From positions 1 through 26,021 of the forward strand of contig CAJUFI010000064.1 in the NCBI GenBank assembly GCA_910585665.1: a stretch of DNA of 26,021 nucleotides. The letters run 5' to 3'. Position 1 is the first letter of the stretch. Each line of letters begins with the position of its first letter. Below the pieces are notes generated by a model. It saw only the letters and a list, made by a program, of their open reading frames with translations. It was not told the DNA's origin and ran no database searches. The stretch is from an uncultured Acetatifactor sp. GTDB taxonomy: Bacteria > Bacillota > Clostridia > Lachnospirales > Lachnospiraceae. A program made the position numbers and the translations under genes. This document shows positions 23,091-26,021 of the stretch, piece after piece.

Positions 23091-23097
23091 TGCTCAT
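23047..23097 (-). pseudogene. C-terminal remnant of a second membrane XRE regulator
   Basis: The minus strand reads MSIVKCAARERIKQEL and a stop, the counterpart of GVVKCVARGRIKQDL at the end of the intact regulator at 20383. Nothing upstream continues the similarity. It is either the leftover of a duplicated gene or the arm of a recombination event that carried the AAA ATPase gene. Confidence 0.65.
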
Positions 23098-23149
23098 TCG
23101 GTCGCTATCAGTACATGTTCATCCATCTCCCCTCCCGCATGCCTCCTGC

Positions 23150-23530
23150 TCATATGTGATATTTGCGGAACAGCTGCTGTTGGAACAGGCTGTCAGATGT
23201 GGAGCGGAGCAGATCCTCCTGGCGCCCCTCGGCAAGGAGCCGCTGTATCAGTATATTCGTGCGGCGCCTCATCTCCTCCGCGCCTTTCTTCTCGCCCTTC
23301 TTCTCACCTTTCCTCTCGCCTTTCTTCTCCGCATGCCTCTTTATATCATCCAATGCTTTGCACAAATCCCCTTCCTCCTCTCCGCTCTCCTCATTTAATG
23401 TAAATTGCAGGCTTTCTCTGATATCCTTTATGTTCGTACTGGAAATCGTCTCACTGGGAGCAATTCATACCAGCACGCTTTATCGCCAATTTTTAAATGC
23501 TCCATTAAGGACATAAATCTGCCCTTTCGC
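23150..23530 (-). pseudogene. C-terminal remnant of an Rpn-family (PD-(D/E)XK transposase-like) nuclease
   Basis: Reading the minus strand from 23530, one frame gives MSLMEHLKIGDKACWYELLP. After a one-base shift near 23455, a second frame gives SETISSTNIKDIRESLQFTL, followed by CKALDDIKRHAEKKGERKGE and a Lys/Glu/Gly-rich helix ending QQQLFRKYHI. This is the usual tail of Rpn/YhgA-like proteins in Clostridia. The catalytic N-terminal domain is absent. Rpn proteins are nucleases linked to RecA-independent recombination; this copy is dead. The intergenic DNA to 23584 holds nothing else. Confidence 0.65.
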
Positions 23531-23583
23531 CATATGCCGGCAGAATACCAAGGATGGCCGCCCAGGCAGCCATCCCTTATATC

Positions 23584-24552
23584 TCACTCATATTCACAGA
23601 TATACCCAATCTTCCCGGAATAAAAGCTTGCCACCGAGAGGATGTCGTCCGGCACATCGTTCCACACCCACTGCCCGCTGCTGCTGAGCCGGAACATACA
23701 TATCCTGGTCTCGTCCACCCCTGCGGCATCGTCATGGAAGCTGGGCTCATTGTCCAGCCAGTAAGAGGCGTATTTTGCATCCTCATTGAGGACTTCCGAC
23801 CCGAAATAACCGTCATTATAGATCCAGTAATACCCACTGTCGTCATTGCGGGCGCCGCCCAGCCAGAATATGATGTTCTCCTTTCCCTCACTGGCAATCT
23901 GCTGCAGGATGGCCTGATACTCCGCGTCTGTGGTGATCCGCACCAGATGGCCGCCCCTGTCCAGACAGTCATAATACGCCTGGCTCCAGGTCACGTCCGC
24001 CACGATCAGTTCGTAGCTGTTGATGCCTTCCTCCACGGCAATGCCCTCCGCCGAAAGCTCGGTGTCGCTTTCCTGTCCGTCCTGTCCCTCGCCGCTCTCT
24101 TCGGGATATCTCTCCTCCTGTCCGTCCGCAGGCTCCTTCCCGTTCCCAGGCTCCTCCCCGTTCCCAGGCAGCGAGCCGTCTTCCGCTCCGCCGGACAAAT
24201 CCTCATTCTCCGAGCCGCTCTGTGCCGGGCCGCTCCCCCCAGACGAACCGGAATCCTCTCCCGAATCCGACAGATTCCGATTCACGAAGACCAGCGCCAC
24301 GATCACCAGCACCGCCACGATTCCTATCCCTCCAAGAGGCACTCTCCCGGAGCCGCCGCCCGACTTTCCAGAGCCTTTTCTACCGGCCTCCTGCCGGCCT
24401 GCCGACTCTTCCCATGCGTCCTCTTCCTCCGGCTCTGTCTCCGGCTCACTGGTGCCATCGTCATATTCTATCGTTTTTGAGTTGCATTCTGTGCAATATT
24501 CCGTACCCGCACTTTCCAGATGCCCGCATACAGGACATATCCTTTGTTTCAC
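23584..24552 (-). CDS. Zinc-ribbon membrane protein with extracellular C-type lectin domain
   Basis: A 322-residue protein from GTG at 24552, placed by GGAG with eight-base spacing and by identity to its neighbour's start. The cytoplasmic zinc ribbon has Cys 6, 9, 20 and 23 (CPVCGHLESAGTEYCTEC). An acidic linker is followed by TM at ~74-91 (IGIVAVLVIVALVFV) and a low-complexity Gly/Glu/Ser stalk (~95-170). Residues ~188-322 are a C-type-lectin-like domain: WSQAYYDCLDRGGHLVRIT, FWLGGARND, YASYWLDNEPSF, WVWNDVPDD and GYICEYE, with paired Cys 196 and 319. The domain probably binds a glycan or protein at the surface. The N-terminal ribbon repeats in tandem in the next gene upstream. Function unknown. 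Confidence 0.85.
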   Translation of the reverse strand: MKQRICPVCGHLESAGTEYCTECNSKTIEYDDGTSEPETEPEEEDAWEESAGRQEAGRKGSGKSGGGSGRVPLGGIGIVAVLVIVALVFVNRNLSDSGEDSGSSGGSGPAQSGSENEDLSGGAEDGSLPGNGEEPGNGKEPADGQEERYPEESGEGQDGQESDTELSAEGIAVEEGINSYELIVADVTWSQAYYDCLDRGGHLVRITTDAEYQAILQQIASEGKENIIFWLGGARNDDSGYYWIYNDGYFGSEVLNEDAKYASYWLDNEPSFHDDAAGVDETRICMFRLSSSGQWVWNDVPDDILSVASFYSGKIGYICEYE

Positions 24553-24673
24553 CGCTTCATCTCCTTCGTATCTCACAGTCTTACAGATGCTATCCAAACA
24601 ATGTCATCAGGAGTCACCAGGTATTGTCGGAAATAACGGATGCAGCCTCCGGACTGCCCTTCGCCAGACTCCC

Positions 24674-24979
24674 CTAATCCGAACCGGCATCCCCCTCCGG
24701 ATCCCACAGATTCCGGTTCACGAAGACCAGCCCCACAAGGGCCAGCACCGCCGCAATCCCTATGGCTCCAAATATCACTCCTTTAGAACCGCCCCGCGCT
24801 TTCTCCGGGCTTTTGTTACTTGTCATCGGAGGCCTGCGGTCTGGCCGCTTCTTCCTTCGGCTCTGCCCCCTATCCCGTTGTGCGCCCTCATATTCTATCG
24901 TTTTCGCGCTGCATTCCGAACAATGTTCCGCGCCTTTATTGTCCAAATGCCCGCATACAGGACAAATTCTCTGTTTCAC
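24674..24979 (-). CDS. Short zinc-ribbon membrane protein, tandem paralogue lacking the lectin domain
   Basis: A 101-residue protein from GTG at 24979. The first ~30 residues (MKQRICPVCGHLDNKGAEHC, SECSAKTIEY) align almost one-to-one with the lectin-domain gene downstream, with zinc ligands at Cys 6, 9, 20 and 23. A basic linker (SRRKKRPDRRPP) differs from the acidic one of its paralogue. A TM (VIFGAIGIAAVLALVGLVFV) then leads to NRNLWDPEGDAGSD and a TAG stop. The frame after the stop has no lectin motifs, so the ectodomain was deleted rather than separated by a point mutation. It may still make a small membrane protein. Confidence 0.7.
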   Translation of the reverse strand: MKQRICPVCGHLDNKGAEHCSECSAKTIEYEGAQRDRGQSRRKKRPDRRPPMTSNKSPEKARGGSKGVIFGAIGIAAVLALVGLVFVNRNLWDPEGDAGSD

Positions 24980-25088
24980 CGTTCCCTCTCCTTCGCAATT
25001 TCGCTTCTTCCGCTTCTCACAGCTGATATCAAACCCTTTCCATTATATATGCCCTTTCGCCTAATGTCTACAATTATTTCACCCGGCA

Positions 25089-25826
25089 TCAGTTATAGTC
25101 CACCCCAATCATGCACAGCCCCGCCGCCGGAGCCGTAGGCCCGGCCTTCTGTCTCTCGGTGGCGTTCAGCGCCGCGGTCACCTGTTCCAGGGTCAGCTGT
25201 CCGTACCCCACCTCCAGCAGCGTCCCCACCATGATGCGCACCATGTTCTGCAGGAAGCCCGTGCCGTGGAAAGTAAAGTGCAGATACTCCCCCTCCCTCC
25301 TGATGTCGATTCTGTCCACAATACGCACCGTGGATTTCTTCATCCGGGGATTCACGCAGAAATTCCGGAAATCATGCTCACCTTTCAAAAGCTCCGCCGC
25401 CCGCTGCATCTTCGCCAGGTCAGGGGTCTCGTCCAGCCTGACGCAGTATTTCCTGTCAAAGACCGATTTTACCGCCCCATCATGGCAGATATACTCATAA
25501 GTCTTGCCGGTGGCATTGTACCTGGCATGGAACCTGTGGGAAGCCTCCCGGACCTCCCGCACCGCGATATCATCAGGCAGATAACGGTTCATATAATCCC
25601 GAATCTCCTCACAGGACATCTCCGTCTCCATCCACGCGTTGGCCACCATGCCCCTGGCGTGGACGCCGCTGTCAGTGCGCCCGGCCCCGATGACCTCCAC
25701 TTCCTTCCCGCACATCAGCCCCAGCACATGCTCCAGCTTCCCCTGGATGGTGTTCTGCTCCGGCTGGCGCTGCCATCCGTAATACCGGCTCCCGTCGTAA
25801 TCTAATAAAAATTTAAAGTTTTTCAT
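25089..25826 (-). CDS. truA: tRNA pseudouridine synthase A
   Basis: A 245-residue, full-length TruA. The N-terminal FLLDYDGSRYYGWQRQPEQN motif and the catalytic loop GAGRTDSGVHARG (Asp ~52) are present, as are the second-domain motifs YNATGKTYEYICHD, KGEHDFRNFC and the C-terminal GTGFLQNMVRIMVGTLLEVG. The enzyme isomerises uridines at positions 38-40 of the tRNA anticodon arm. GGGAG seven bases upstream sets ATG at 25826. In many Bacillota truA follows the ECF transporter genes; here upstream DNA is instead an array of hairpins. A core housekeeping gene, likely vertically inherited. Confidence 0.97.
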   Translation of the reverse strand: MKNFKFLLDYDGSRYYGWQRQPEQNTIQGKLEHVLGLMCGKEVEVIGAGRTDSGVHARGMVANAWMETEMSCEEIRDYMNRYLPDDIAVREVREASHRFHARYNATGKTYEYICHDGAVKSVFDRKYCVRLDETPDLAKMQRAAELLKGEHDFRNFCVNPRMKKSTVRIVDRIDIRREGEYLHFTFHGTGFLQNMVRIMVGTLLEVGYGQLTLEQVTAALNATERQKAGPTAPAAGLCMIGVDYN

Positions 25827-25872
25827 GAATTTTCTCCCATCTTGAAAAATAGGCCTGTACTTGTTAATATAC

Positions 25873-26021
25873 TATAGGAAGCAAGTGCAGCTTCCTATAA
25901 TCGAATGCGGCGCAAAGAGCGCGCCTTTTATCAGAAGCCAAGTGCATGGCTTCTGATAAGCTATATTATAGGAAGCAAGTGCAGCTTCCTATAATCGAAT
26001 GCGGCGCAAAGAGCGCGCCTT
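25873..26021. repeat. Tandem hairpin array with constant AAGTGCA loops (continues beyond the window)
   Basis: Three hairpins share the loop sequence AAGTGCA but have different stems. Stem one is TATAGGAAGC (25873-25882) with 25890-25899. The second is TTATCAGAAGCCA (25928-25940) with 25947-25959. The third repeats the first with one extra pair (25966-25976 with 25984-25994). Between them is a GC-rich segment, TCGAATGCGGCGCAAAGAGC and GCGCCTT, that can itself fold. The 55-base segment 25873-25927 recurs at 25967-26021 with period 94. The array lies upstream of truA and runs off the right edge. Confidence 0.9.

Noticed and set aside
23554..25138. Plus-strand open frames rich in Pro, Ser and Arg opposite the lectin-domain gene and its paralogue
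   Set aside because: They are antisense shadows of the low-complexity stalk and zinc-ribbon genes.

Overview
The window looks like a piece of a Lachnospiraceae-type (Clostridia, Bacillota) chromosome. The clues are strong AGGAGG-type ribosome binding sites, frequent TTG and GTG starts, XRE regulators with TPR-like or membrane C-termini, UPF0340/YwlG, a DUF3160 lipoprotein, Rpn-family debris and zinc-ribbon membrane proteins. No rRNA, tRNA, CRISPR array or phage structural gene is visible. The genus is inferred only.

Layout. 1-2.6 kb: the 3' end of one DDE transposase gene, then a complete IS1634/IS4-like element with imperfect terminal inverted repeats, a transposase and a small basic coiled-coil accessory ORF. 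2.6-3.2 kb: decayed remnants of an ABC exporter. 3.2-8.5 kb: an AT-richer accessory module bounded by two related 44-bp palindromes in inverted orientation. It holds a type I membrane protein gene and a minus-strand operon (membrane-anchored protein, FtsX permease, a second FtsX permease split into two ORFs, MacB-type ATPase). 8.5-10.6 kb: a small secreted peptide gene running convergently into two overlapping XRE/TPR-like regulator genes, which resembles a peptide-pheromone (RRNPP-like) circuit. 10.7-14.5 kb: a DUF3160 lipoprotein and a membrane-anchored CapA-like protein, overlapping and probably co-translated. 14.5-15.7 kb: debris including a truncated, frameshifted GH42 beta-galactosidase. 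15.8-17.1 kb: a plus-strand pair, a PP-loop ATPase and a TudS/DUF523-like three-cysteine protein. 17.1-20.1 kb: an lspA remnant, a dyad operator, an acyl-CoA ligase, an 11-copy 18-bp tandem repeat and a UPF0340 gene. 20.3-23.5 kb: a membrane-bound XRE regulator, an AAA/DUF4143 ATPase with a clear terminator, a duplicated ~100-bp tail segment and an Rpn remnant. 23.6-25.8 kb: tandem zinc-ribbon membrane proteins, one carrying a C-type lectin domain, and truA. The window ends inside a tandem array of hairpins with a constant AAGTGCA loop.

How the parts may work together. The strongest candidate for an undescribed system is 3.2-10.6 kb. A short exported peptide with a Pro-rich CxxC tail lies tail-to-tail with two TPR-like regulators. 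Its promoter abuts one of two covarying palindromes that bracket an FtsX-type ABC transporter operon. A circuit in which the peptide, sensed by the regulators, controls the transporter is inference only. The PP-loop/TudS-like pair is a second candidate, for sulfur chemistry on a nucleobase or other small molecule.
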